A DNA stretch of 53,400 nucleotides from Bog-159 sp049511415 (lineage in GTDB: Bacteria; Acidobacteriota; Terriglobia; Bryobacterales; Bryobacteraceae): NCBI GenBank assembly GCA_049511415.1, contig JBEKYC010000076.1:1-53400 (forward strand), in the 5' to 3' direction. Below are positions 7,022 to 16,800 of this stretch, piece by piece. The position numbers and the translations under genes were made by a program. The notes beneath the pieces are model-generated. The model saw nothing but the letters and a program-made list of their open reading frames with translations. It had not been told where the DNA came from and did no database searches. Each line of letters starts with the position of its first letter. Position 1 is the first letter of the stretch.

Positions 7022-9832
7022 TTATGGCTCGATCCACATCGGCGAACTCCAGGCGAGTTGGCCATCCTGCTGGAGCACGCGGACATAATACCAGGCTTTC
7101 TCGGGGCGGAAATCGCGGTCCGTGAATTCAAAGTCGGCCTGATTCGTCAACGGACGCGGCGTATAGATGAATTTGCCGTTCTTGATCAGATCGATCTGCT
7201 GGATCGGCGCGGTTCCGGACACATGCACCAGAAAATGAGGCGATGCGCCGGCACGGAAGCTATCGCCCATCAAGTAGGTGGCGCCGCCGGACTGGGCGCG
7301 GAAATCGAGCACGATATTGTCGGTGGCGCCGTAAGCGTGGCGCTTGCGGATAGCGTCCAACAGTCCCTGGCGCGTGAAATCCGTGGCCACCAGGAATGCA
7401 TACGAAATGTGCGTGGACCAATGGTCGGAGCTCGATTGCACGCCGAGCTTATAGCCCTTTGCCAAAGCGTTCCACCAGAACCCGGCGGGCTCGAATCCGC
7501 TCTTCTGCGCCGGCGGATTGAAGCGCGTGGCAGAGCGCGGCGCGCCTTCGTATTCATAGCTATTACGATACCCCTGGGCAATTTCGATCAAAGGCTCCAC
7601 CTCCGGGTCGTTGTCCCGGAAATCGGTGCCCTGGTTGGTGGCGGTGGAATGCGGCATGGAGATGCCGTCGTTCTTGTGCAGGTATTCGTAGAGCGCGGCG
7701 GCGCCAATCTTGCCGGACATTTCGTCAGGCGGGATGGGCAGCGTGCGCACTCCTCGATGATCGAAGATTACGTTGCGATGGCCGTTTGGATAGGGCACGC
7801 TGCGCTCGTAGGCGTAGAGCGGCGTGAACGAGCCGGGGACCGTAAACAGGTCCGCCAGTTTTTGATTCAGCCACCACGTGTATTCCTGATCGTAGCCGGC
7901 CTGGTGGTCGGTGACCGCGAGGTAGTCGAAGGCGGCGGCATCCAGCGCGTAGCGGTAAAGCTCGATGATGGAGCCGTCGTATTTGAAGTCAGGCGAGAAA
8001 TCGCTGTGCCGGTGCATGTCGCCGCGATAGAGATGATATTGATTGCTTCCGGCCGTGAGGACGTAGCTGCGCGCCGTCTGGACGTTTTCAGGTTCGCGGG
8101 GATGCACGGGGATGCCTTCCGGCTGCGGGTCGGCATAGGGCTGCAACTCCGCCGCCCCCGCCAGCGCCGGCTGTGCCGGGCCGAGATTCGCATAATAAAC
8201 GTCCGCGTTCTGCGGCACCTGGGTGGCGAACGGCCGATTGTCGGTCATCCAGGCGGCCCGAATGCCACCATCCGCGGCCAGCGCCAACGCGGCGTGCTTT
8301 TCGATCGCGCCCATGCTGTGGGCCAGCGGCAGCGGCGTGGACCAGGATTCGCCATTGAAACGCGTCACGTAATTGTCCCAATTGATCAGGCTGCCGATGG
8401 TGCGGTCGTTGCGGCGCGTCCAATGGCGAAAGAGTATGACCAGCGTGCCGGCGCCATCGAAGATCATCTGCGGATGCTCTGCGTTTGCCTGCAAATCGTC
8501 CGGCGAAACCGGAGCGGGCTGCTGGCGCGGTTCCAGCCACGTGCCTCCGTTCCACAGCGCCAGATGAAGATTCCGGCGGCCATGCAGGGGCACGGCCAGC
8601 GGTGTCGGAATGAGGAAGCCTTGATCCTTGGCCCAGTTCACGCCGGATTCGTCCCATGCCAGCCATGCGCGTCCTTGGCCGTCGACCGCCACCGATGCGT
8701 GCGCTTGAAACTGCGGACCGCTGGTGACATGACTCAACGGCGACAGTTCGCCGTGCCGCCAGGACCGGAAACAGATGTCGTAATTGCCCGCGTCGTACGT
8801 GTCCCATGCGATGTAGGCCGTGCCATCCTGCGCGGCGGCGACGGCCGGCTCCCAATCGTTGGCTGGGGATTCACTGATCTTCGCCTCGTCGGACCAGGCG
8901 CCCTCGCGGTAGGCCTTCAAGAAGATATCGCTCTGCCCGCCGCGATAGCTTTGCCAGGCAACGAACACGCTGCCATCCGCCGACGCCGCGGCGCGCAGGA
9001 AGGTGTTAGACCCTGCGGTGGTGAGCGGAGCGGCGTTTTGCCATGCCGTGCCTGACCGGCGCCGCGCCCAGATCTGCCAGCGGTCGCCATCCAGTTGGCT
9101 CCAGAAGACCCAGAGGTCGCCGTTCTTATCTTGCGCCAGGGCGGTGCGGAAGATGGTCGCGGTTTTGGGTGTGACCTCCTCCGCCGCGCTCCACACGCCC
9201 CGATCGAGAACGCGCAGCAGGACCCGATCCGCGCGATCCCGATAGGCCACCCAGGCGACCGCCAGCCGGCCTTCCGGTAAGGCGGTTATGGACGGCTCGT
9301 CATCTTCGAAATCGGGGCCGCTCAACTTCTCGACCGCCGGCACGCGGGCCACCGTGACGCGGCTATCCAGGAACGGCTGCGGGTCGCGGCCGACGGCCGA
9401 CAATGCGAAATCAAACGATCCTTGCGCGGTCTGAACGGAAACTCGCGGGTCGGATGCGGAACGAATGGTGGCATAGATGCCGACCGCGTGATGCCGGATG
9501 GGCGGAACGGAGCCGGGCTGCATTTCGGTATAGTGCGCATCGGGGTAAGGCGCGACCGCATCCTCCCGCGTGGCGCACTTCCAGGCGGACGGGCTGGTGA
9601 TGGAGTCGTTCTTCGAAAACTGGCGGCCCTCCACGCCGGTTAACTCGCCTTCGGATGCGGTGATCGAGCCGTCCCAATGTTCGACGGATTTCGCGTGCTC
9701 GCCGAGCATAATCAGAAGGGAGACGGCAGGTGTGGAAGGGGCGACGTTCTGGGGAGCGGCGTTTCCGCGAAAGAAGACCCACCCCGACAAACCGGCCAGC
9801 AGAAAGAATCCAGACAAGGTGGTGCGCTGCAT
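7022..9832 (-). CDS. secreted WDGS-domain / beta-propeller / PHP-like protein, paralogue 1
   Basis: A 936-residue exported protein (N-terminal hydrophobic signal, MQRTTLSGFFLLAGLSGWVF). Domain order: an N-terminal domain with HWDGSITASEGEL; a beta-propeller region of repeats such as GDLWVFWSQLDGDRWQIWARR and SVFVAWQSYRGGQSDIFLK; then a PHP-like (DUF3604-like) region starting RGDMHRHSDFS (His607, His609), with VTDHQAG, PYPNGHRNVIF, MPHSTATNQGTDFRDNDPE and SSSDHWSTH, and a short C-terminal beta domain ending SSPMWIEP. The histidine/aspartate motifs suggest a metal-dependent hydrolase. It is the most divergent of three copies in this window and is cotranscribed with the sulfatase two bases downstream. 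The reaction is unknown; the domain assignment is by motif, not by database search. Confidence 0.82.
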   Translation of the reverse strand: MQRTTLSGFFLLAGLSGWVFFRGNAAPQNVAPSTPAVSLLIMLGEHAKSVEHWDGSITASEGELTGVEGRQFSKNDSITSPSAWKCATREDAVAPYPDAHYTEMQPGSVPPIRHHAVGIYATIRSASDPRVSVQTAQGSFDFALSAVGRDPQPFLDSRVTVARVPAVEKLSGPDFEDDEPSITALPEGRLAVAWVAYRDRADRVLLRVLDRGVWSAAEEVTPKTATIFRTALAQDKNGDLWVFWSQLDGDRWQIWARRRSGTAWQNAAPLTTAGSNTFLRAAASADGSVFVAWQSYRGGQSDIFLKAYREGAWSDEAKISESPANDWEPAVAAAQDGTAYIAWDTYDAGNYDICFRSWRHGELSPLSHVTSGPQFQAHASVAVDGQGRAWLAWDESGVNWAKDQGFLIPTPLAVPLHGRRNLHLALWNGGTWLEPRQQPAPVSPDDLQANAEHPQMIFDGAGTLVILFRHWTRRNDRTIGSLINWDNYVTRFNGESWSTPLPLAHSMGAIEKHAALALAADGGIRAAWMTDNRPFATQVPQNADVYYANLGPAQPALAGAAELQPYADPQPEGIPVHPREPENVQTARSYVLTAGSNQYHLYRGDMHRHSDFSPDFKYDGSIIELYRYALDAAAFDYLAVTDHQAGYDQEYTWWLNQKLADLFTVPGSFTPLYAYERSVPYPNGHRNVIFDHRGVRTLPIPPDEMSGKIGAAALYEYLHKNDGISMPHSTATNQGTDFRDNDPEVEPLIEIAQGYRNSYEYEGAPRSATRFNPPAQKSGFEPAGFWWNALAKGYKLGVQSSSDHWSTHISYAFLVATDFTRQGLLDAIRKRHAYGATDNIVLDFRAQSGGATYLMGDSFRAGASPHFLVHVSGTAPIQQIDLIKNGKFIYTPRPLTNQADFEFTDRDFRPEKAWYYVRVLQQDGQLAWSSPMWIEP

Positions 9833-9842
9833 GAAGGAATTC

Positions 9843-9893
9843 AGTCTATCGAATTACTAGATTTTTTGCAACGAAACAGCTACCTTGTATAGA
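9843..9893. promoter_or_regulatory. possible divergent promoters sharing a palindromic TTGCAA
   Basis: In the 62-base gap between two divergent operons, TTGCAA at 9866-9871 reads the same on both strands. On the plus strand it is followed after 16 bases by TATAGA (9888-9893); on the minus strand after 17 bases by TAGACT (9848-9843). Each -10 candidate matches the sigma-70 consensus at four of six bases. If used both ways, the sulfatase operon and the paralogue 1 operon would compete for the same -35. The plus-strand -10 abuts the GTG start at 9895, which is a difficulty unless an ATG at 9916 is used. Confidence 0.3.
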
Positions 9894-9894
9894 A

Positions 9895-11394
9895 GTGATT
9901 TCGAGAAGAGAACTGATGCAGGTGGTGGGTGCCGCGACGGTTCCGCGGGTGGCGCGCGCGCGCGACCGGCAGCCTAACCTGCTCTTCATCATCGCTGACG
10001 ATCATGCCGGATACGTCCTGGGCGCGCAAGGCAATCGCCAGGCTCAGACCCCCAACCTGGACCGTCTGGCTGCGGAAGGAACCCATTTCGCCCGGCATCA
10101 CTGCAATTCGCCGGTCTGCACGCCCTCCCGGCAATCCATCCTGACCGGCCAGTTGCCCCACTCCGCGGGCGTGACGGTGCTTAAGACACCTCTGGCGGAC
10201 GACCGACCGACCCTGGCGAGAACGCTGGCAGCGCACGGATACCACACGGCCGTGTTCGGCAAGATGCACTTCAACACTCCCGGGCGGCCCGGACTACACG
10301 GCTTCGCGACCGCCTGGACCGAAGATGTGGTTCAGAAGCGATGGTCGGATGCCGTAGGGCCGGTGCCGGATTTCGCGCCGGTTCGCACCAAGCCGGCGTG
10401 GCACCCGATGCAGGATCCCGCGCGCATCTGGCTGAACGCCGAGAAACTGCCCTTCCCGCGCCGCTACGAACAGATGCGCAGCACCTGGGTGGCGGAGCAA
10501 GCCGGCCATTTTCTGGATGAACATAAAGCCGATCCGTTCGCGCTCTGGGTCAGCTTCCAGGAGCCCCATTCACCCTTCGACTTTCCGATCGAAGATTGCA
10601 CGTTGTTCGACCCGGCCGACTTCGCGGTGCCTACCGTGGGTGCGGAAGACGCCGGGCAGATTCCGTTGGTCTTCCGCGACTTGAGCCCACAAGAAAAGCA
10701 AGGGATCATCGCAGCCTACTATACGTCGGTGCATTATCTGGATCGAAATGTGGGGGTGGTGCTCGATCGGCTCCGGCGGCTCGGCCTGGAGCGCGACACG
10801 CTGGTAGTCTACATGGCGGACCATGGCTACAGCCTGGGCCAGCATGGCCGTTTCGAAAAGCACTGCTGCTACGATCCGGCTCTGCAAGTTCCCCTGATCA
10901 TGCGCTGGCCGGGGCGCATTGCGCGCGGCAAGGTCACCGATTTCACCGAATCGGTGGATGTGCCGCCGACCATCCTCGATCTGTTGGGCGCGGAGCGTTT
11001 CACGATCCAGCACGGGCAAAGTTTGCGGCCGTATCTTAGCGGCGGGAAGCCGGCCGCGCCGCGGCAAGCCATCTTCAGCGAATATCTGGAAAACGAAGAA
11101 GCCTGCATCCGCACGGATCGATGGAAGTACATCCACTGCAGCGGTAAACGCGCGCGCACGGACGGCTACGAGACCGACAATCCGACCCCTGGCAGGATCG
11201 TGCGGCTGTACGACCTGAAGGAAGATCCGGGTGAGTTTCACAATGTCGCGAGCCGCTATCCCGAGGCCGCCGCGGAGTGTGCCGGTCAATTGCTGGCGCG
11301 GTTCCGGGCTACGCATCCGGAAGCGGCTGCCGAAGCACCCGGCCTGCGGACGGCGGAGGCGATCGAGTGGTATTTGAGGCCGCGCGATGCATAG
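9895..11394 (+). CDS. type I sulfatase (CTPSR), Tat-exported, first gene of operon
   Basis: A 499-residue sulfatase. From a GTG start the N-terminus reads MISRRELMQVVGAATVP, a short Tat-type signal; an ATG at 9916 with purine-rich GAGAAGAGAAC upstream is an alternative that would lose the arginine pair. Metal motif FIIADDHAGY (Asp35, Asp36); Cys75 in CTPSR followed by QSILTGQLPHS; later VVYMADHGYSLGQHGRFEKH and VPLIMRWPG. The C-terminus has RLYDLKEDPGEFHN. The gene overlaps the enolase-family gene by eight bases and starts a four-gene operon ending with a PHP-like giant protein. The substrate is unknown; the operon suggests a sulfated sugar acid or polysaccharide fragment. Confidence 0.93.
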   Translation: MISRRELMQVVGAATVPRVARARDRQPNLLFIIADDHAGYVLGAQGNRQAQTPNLDRLAAEGTHFARHHCNSPVCTPSRQSILTGQLPHSAGVTVLKTPLADDRPTLARTLAAHGYHTAVFGKMHFNTPGRPGLHGFATAWTEDVVQKRWSDAVGPVPDFAPVRTKPAWHPMQDPARIWLNAEKLPFPRRYEQMRSTWVAEQAGHFLDEHKADPFALWVSFQEPHSPFDFPIEDCTLFDPADFAVPTVGAEDAGQIPLVFRDLSPQEKQGIIAAYYTSVHYLDRNVGVVLDRLRRLGLERDTLVVYMADHGYSLGQHGRFEKHCCYDPALQVPLIMRWPGRIARGKVTDFTESVDVPPTILDLLGAERFTIQHGQSLRPYLSGGKPAAPRQAIFSEYLENEEACIRTDRWKYIHCSGKRARTDGYETDNPTPGRIVRLYDLKEDPGEFHNVASRYPEAAAECAGQLLARFRATHPEAAAEAPGLRTAEAIEWYLRPRDA

Positions 11395-12565
11395 CCGGAG
11401 AGCCTTTCTTCTGGGCCTGTCGCTGCCGTTGCTGCGGCGCTCCTCTCTGGCGGCGAGCAACCTCCGGATTACCGCGCTCGAAGTATTCGTGGTGCCGGTC
11501 AACGCCCGCGGCGATTGGACGTTCGTCCGCCTGAAGACGAATCTCGGGCTAACCGGGTTAGGCGAAGCGTCGCAGGGCGGCGCGCGGGAAGAGGTGCAGG
11601 CTGCGTTGAAAGAGTGCTTTGAGCTGGTGCGGGGCCGGTCTCCGTTTGATATCAAAGCGTACCGGCAGAGCGGATGGTCCATGGCGAAATCCGGCGGTCC
11701 GCCTCAGCGTGTTGCATTCGCCGCCATCGAGCATGCCCTTTGGGATCTGGCGGGCAAGGCTTTCGGCGCGCCCGTCTACCAGCTTTTCGGCGGCAAATTG
11801 CGCGACGCGGTGCAGGTATACGCGAACATTAATCGCGCGACCGACGATCGCTCGCCGCGTGGTTTTGCAGCCAACGCAGCCCGGGCGGCTTCCGAAGGTT
11901 TCGAGGCCGTCAAGGCCGCGCCTTTCGACGGATACCCGCCTTCGAACCCCGCCGCCACGGATATCCGCAAGGCGGCGGATCTGGGGGTCGCATGCGTCGA
12001 GGCGATACGCGAAGCCATCGGCCCCGAGCGCGATTTGATGATCGATTGCCACAGCCTCTTCGACGTTCCTTTGGCAGTAGAGACCGCGCGGCGGATGGAA
12101 GCGCAGAGACTCTCGTGGTACGAGGAACCGGTCGCCCCCACGCGCATCGAGGAACTGTCGCACATACGGCAATCCATCCCGCAGCGGATCGCAGCCGGTG
12201 AACGGCTGTTCGGCATGGCGGGATTCCAGGCCCTGGCGGCCAGCGGCGCCAGCGACGTTCTGATGCCGGACGTGAAATACGGCGGCGGACTGATGAAAGC
12301 GCACCGCATTGCAGCCCTCGCCGAATTGCATGGCCGCGAAATCTCGCCGCACAATCCGAGCGGGCCGGTCGCTATGGCGGCGAGTGTGCAACTTGCCGCC
12401 GGATTACCGAATTTCGAGATCCTCGAATACGCCTGGGGTGAGGTTACCAGGCGCGGTGATCTCGTCTCCCCGCCGGAAACCTTCGAACGCGGCCGGATTC
12501 GCGTTCCGGATGCACCCGGCCTAGGCATCGAACTCAATGAAAAGGTGGTAGCCAAGCATGTCTGA
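11387..12565 (+). CDS. exported enolase-superfamily protein (mandelate racemase/galactonate dehydratase-like)
   Basis: A 392-residue member of the enolase superfamily, which abstracts a proton alpha to a carboxylate; sugar-acid dehydratases are common in this subgroup. Metal ligands Asp220 (LMIDCH), Glu246 (WYEEP) and Glu272 (AAGER) are present. His222 in the D-x-H motif and His322 in SPHNPSGP correspond to the catalytic residues of galactonate/mannonate dehydratase relatives; Lys176 lies in AVKAAPF. Unlike most family members it starts with an export signal (HSRRAFLLGLSLPLL), so it should act outside the cytoplasm. It overlaps both neighbours by eight bases, so translation is coupled with the sulfatase before it and the thioredoxin after it. 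The exact sugar acid is not known. Confidence 0.88.
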   Translation: MHSRRAFLLGLSLPLLRRSSLAASNLRITALEVFVVPVNARGDWTFVRLKTNLGLTGLGEASQGGAREEVQAALKECFELVRGRSPFDIKAYRQSGWSMAKSGGPPQRVAFAAIEHALWDLAGKAFGAPVYQLFGGKLRDAVQVYANINRATDDRSPRGFAANAARAASEGFEAVKAAPFDGYPPSNPAATDIRKAADLGVACVEAIREAIGPERDLMIDCHSLFDVPLAVETARRMEAQRLSWYEEPVAPTRIEELSHIRQSIPQRIAAGERLFGMAGFQALAASGASDVLMPDVKYGGGLMKAHRIAALAELHGREISPHNPSGPVAMAASVQLAAGLPNFEILEYAWGEVTRRGDLVSPPETFERGRIRVPDAPGLGIELNEKVVAKHV

Positions 12566-13784
12566 TTATCGAGTAAAAAGCGTCGTTTCTGGTTTTGCCC
12601 TTCTGCTGTTTGCCCAGGCTGCGGGGGCGCAGTCCCTGGCTGGCCGTTGGGAAGCCACAGTGACACTCAACGACGTTGCAATTCCTTTCCGCATGGACAT
12701 CTCCGGCGAAGGATCGAACATCAGCGGCTGCTTCTTCAATGGCGACGACAAGGTCGTCTCGACCGGCGGGCGCTTCGAAGACGGCAGCCTGGTTCTGGAT
12801 TTCGCACAATACGCCACCCAGTTGCGTGCCACCCTGAAAGACGGGCGGCTCGCAGGCCAATACAAATCCGCGCGCGCGTCGTACGTATTCCAAGCTCGGC
12901 CGTTTGTCGCGCCGAGAGAAGCGGAAAGCGCGGCGCCTTCGATCGCCGGTCTTTGGGAAGTTGCGGTGCAAAGCCCCAAAGGCGAATCCGCCTGGCGCTT
13001 GATCGTGAGACAAACGGGCGCGGATGTATCGGCTGCCATTTTGCGCGTGGATGGCGATACTGGCGCGCTCACCGGCAGCTATCGCGACGGTAGGTTCGTG
13101 CTGAGCCATTTCTCGGGCGCGCGCCCGGCGCTGCTGGTGCTGACGCCGTCGAGCGATGGCACACTGGCGGTGACTCTATCCGGCTTCAAGGACAAGAAAG
13201 AGCTGATCGCAGTGCGCCCAGACGTAGCACGCGCCAAAGGCCTTCCGGAGCCGACGGACCCCGAGCACCATACCACCGTTAAGGAAGTCTCCGAGCCCTT
13301 GCGTTTCAGCTTCCCGGATCTGAACGGCCACCTGGTTTCGAATACCGATGCGCGCTTCGAAGGCAAAGTCGTGCTGGTGAACATTACCGGAAGCTGGTGT
13401 CCGAACTGCCACGACGAGGCGCCCTTCCTGGCCGCGCTGTACCGCCAGTATCGCAACCAGGGTGTGGAGATCGTGGCGCTGTCGTTCGAGGAGGCCGAGC
13501 AATTGAAGAATCCGGAGCGGCTGCGGGCGTTCGTCAAGCAATATGGCATCGAGTACACCGTGTTGATCGCGGGCGAGCCGGGTGAGTTGCATGATAAACT
13601 CCCGCAGGCCGTGAATCTGAACTGCTGGCCCACCACGTTCATCCTGGGCCGCGACGGGCGGGTGCGCGGCGTACACGCCGGTTTTCCGGGACACGCCAGC
13701 GGCGCTTTGCGCGCCGAGGCAGAGCGCGAATTCACAGCCTCGATCGATCGATTGTTGGCTGAAAATCTGCACGCTTCACAATAA
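12558..13784 (+). CDS. secreted TlpA-like thioredoxin with two N-terminal beta domains
   Basis: A 408-residue exported protein (SGFALLLFAQAAGAQ signal). Two related beta-rich segments follow, one beginning AGRWEATVTLNDV (about residues 28-105) and one beginning AGLWEVAVQSPKG (about 130-210), which look like a tandem duplication. Residues about 250-400 form a TlpA/AhpC-type thioredoxin domain: LVNITGSWCPNCHDEAPF with Cys281 and Cys284, then a cis-proline segment CWPTTFILGRDGRV. Such proteins reduce or isomerise disulfides or peroxides in the periplasm. The gene overlaps the dehydratase gene by eight bases and is 17 bases before the PHP-like gene. A role in keeping the exported operon enzymes reduced is inference. 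Confidence 0.87.
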   Translation: MSDYRVKSVVSGFALLLFAQAAGAQSLAGRWEATVTLNDVAIPFRMDISGEGSNISGCFFNGDDKVVSTGGRFEDGSLVLDFAQYATQLRATLKDGRLAGQYKSARASYVFQARPFVAPREAESAAPSIAGLWEVAVQSPKGESAWRLIVRQTGADVSAAILRVDGDTGALTGSYRDGRFVLSHFSGARPALLVLTPSSDGTLAVTLSGFKDKKELIAVRPDVARAKGLPEPTDPEHHTTVKEVSEPLRFSFPDLNGHLVSNTDARFEGKVVLVNITGSWCPNCHDEAPFLAALYRQYRNQGVEIVALSFEEAEQLKNPERLRAFVKQYGIEYTVLIAGEPGELHDKLPQAVNLNCWPTTFILGRDGRVRGVHAGFPGHASGALRAEAEREFTASIDRLLAENLHASQ

Positions 13785-13801
13785 GCGGAACCAAGGACAT
13801 C

Positions 13802-16800
13802 ATGACTCGTTCGTTTCGATATGCATTTGCTTTGGCCCTGGCTTGGGGCGTTTTCGCCGGTTCTGCCGTCGCGCAGAATCGCGTGGGGGTACGGATTCTG
13901 CTCGGCGTAACGGATAAGGAATCCGTCCGCTGGGACGGTTCTCTGGCGGTGCGCGGAGCGCAGGTTTCCGCGATGGAACCGTGGCGTTTCGACGACAGCG
14001 ACAGCATCACCGGAAATGCCTGGAAGGCCGCGACGCATCCCGCGAAGCTGTTCCTGGGCGGCATCTTTTACACGCCTGGAAAAACCATCGTGGCGAACGG
14101 CGTGGTGGCGCAATTGAGCGATGCGCGCGAGGATGCGACGATCGACGTCACCACCGCGCAAGGCAATTTTTCGTTTCAGCTCTCGCAGATTCCGTACGGC
14201 AAATCGATCGCTTTGCTGGACGGGCGCGTACAAGTGGACCGCGTGCCGCCCGTGACGCGCCTCACCGACACGCCGGAGGAGCAAGATTACCCGTCCGTCG
14301 CTCTCGATAAGAGCGGGAATGCATGGCTGGCGTACGTCGAATTCAAACATGCCAAGGATCACAACAAGATCCGCGCGGACCACGATAAGCCCATCAAGGA
14401 CTTCGCGCCGCTCAAACAACCGACCGGTGGCGACCAGATCCTGGTGAAGCACTACGACGGACAGAAGTGGGGCGCGCCGTTGGCCATCACCGAGCCGGGC
14501 CTGGATCTTTATCGAACCGCAATCGCGGCGGATGGGACGGGGCGGGTTTGGGTGTTCTGGTCGCAGAATGACAAGGGGAATTTCGATATCTGGGCGCGCG
14601 CGGTGGAGAAGGGCAAACCGGGCACGCGCGTGCGCATTACGCGCGAGGCAGGCGCGGATGTGGACCCGGTGGCGGTTGCCGCTTCCGACGGGCGCGTCTG
14701 GGTAGCCTGGCAGGGATGGCGCGACGGCAAGGCTTCGATCTTCGCAGCCAGTCAGCAGGGCAGCGGTTTCGGCGCGCCGATGACAATTTCCAGCTCAACG
14801 GGCAACGAATGGAATCCGGCTATCGCGGCGGATCGCAGCGGACGGGTCACGGTGGCATGGGATTCCTACCGCAACGGCAACTACGACATTTTCATGCGCT
14901 CCAGCGTGGCGGGCGGCCAATGGGGTCCGGAAACCGCGGTCGCCGCGACGGCGCGCTATGAAGCGTACCCGTCGCTGGCCTACGATCCTTCCGGCGGTCT
15001 GTGGGTGGCGTACGAAGAAGGCGGTGAGGGCTGGGGCAAAGATTTCGGCGCTTATAACACCCCCGGAGTGGCGCTTTACCAGGGGCGCGTGATCCGGCTG
15101 CGCGGATTCGAGCCGAGCGGCCGCGTGGTGGAGACCGCGGGCGATGTAGGAACCGTGCTGCCCGGAGTCGCCGCTTCGCCATATGACGATCCATGGAACG
15201 CGCAAAAGGACGCTCAGGATCTGGACAACCACCGCGATTCCGCGAAGAACCGCCGTCCCAACCAGGCCGCTGCCAACGTGACCGCTGCGCACAACAACTA
15301 TCCGCGCCTGCTGGTGGATGCTTCCGGCCGCATCTGGCTGGCATACCGCACCATCTACCCGATCTGGTGGGCGCCCATGGGCACGGTGTGGTTTGAATAC
15401 GTGGTGTCCTACGACGGCCAGTCCTGGTCGAAGCCCGTGTTCCTGACTCATTCCGACAATCTGCTGGATAACCGGCCGGCACTGTTTTCGCGCGCCGGAG
15501 GCACGCTCGATATAGTCGGTTCGTCGGATTGGCGCAGCCAGTATCAGCTCGTGGGGAAACGCGTGATCGAATTAGAAGCCAATATGGCCGCGAGTTTATT
15601 GGGTCCGCGTTCGGTGCAACGCAGCTTTCCGCTTTATATGGATCCCAGCATCCCGGAGGACCCGTATAACAACGATCTGTTTGCGAACGAAATCTCTCTC
15701 GGGCCGGCCAGCGGCGTGGCCAGTGTGAAAGAAGCTGGGGCTGCCGCCGTATCCGGATCTACGACGGACCCCGGCGAAAGCCAGGCTGCCCAGACGTTGC
15801 GCGCGTACCGCAGTCCTGCCGGTTTGCATATCATGCGCGGTGAGTTCCACCGGCATAGCGAGATATCCATGGACGGCGCATGGGACGGCTCCATCATCGA
15901 CCAGTACCGCTACATGATCGATGCCGCCAAGATGGACTGGGTGGGGTGCTGCGATCATGACAACGGCGACGCGCGCGAATACTCCTGGTGGATTTCCCAG
16001 AAGTTGACAGACGTTTTCCACTCGGCTAAGTTCACGCCCATGTTCAGCTACGAAAGGAGCGTGATGTATCCGGAAGGGCATCGCAACATGATCTTCGCGC
16101 AACGCGGTGTGCGGCCGCTGCCGCGGCTCCCCATTACCGAGGAAAATTACACGGGTCACGCGCCGGACACGCAGATGCTCTACGCCTACCTGAAGTTTTT
16201 CGACGGCGTTACGGCGTCGCATACCAGCGCCACCGCCATGGGCACGGACTGGCGCGACAATGATCCGCTCGTCGAGCCGGTGGTCGAAATCTATCAGGGA
16301 GACCGCCAGAACTACGAAATGCCGGAAGCGCCGCGATCGAATAACGGCAAGGACTCCATCGGTGGCTGGAGGCCCAAGGGTTTCGTCAACCTTGCTCTGG
16401 AGAAAGGCTACAAGCTGGCGTTCGAAGCCAGTTCCGACCACATCTCGACGCACATGAGCTATTGCAATTTGTATGTGAAGGACACGTCGCGCGAAGCGGT
16501 GCTGGATGCGTTCAAGAAGCGGCACGTCTACGCCGCGACGGACGACATTCTGGCGGATGTGCACAGCGGCGACTACATGATGGGCGATGTGTTTACGACG
16601 ACGAAGTCCCCGGAGTTGGACGTCTATCTGAAGGGCACGGCACCGTTTTCCAAGATCTCGATCGTAAAGGACAACCGCTACGTGTACACGGCATCGCCCG
16701 GAACGGCGACCGTCAAATTCTCGTGGCGGGATAATTCTGCCGAGAACGGGAAGACCAGCTACTACTATGTGCGCGGTGAGCAGGCGAACGGGGAGATCGT

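Noticed and set aside
7058..9055. A 665-codon open frame on the plus strand opposite paralogue 1
   Set aside because: It has an improbable composition (Arg, Val, Gly and His-rich), no ribosome binding site and no motif. The minus-strand gene has clear domains. It is a shadow caused by high GC content.
13079..14452. A 457-codon minus-strand frame across the thioredoxin and paralogue 2 genes
   Set aside because: It overlaps two well supported plus-strand genes of an operon and shows no family sequence.
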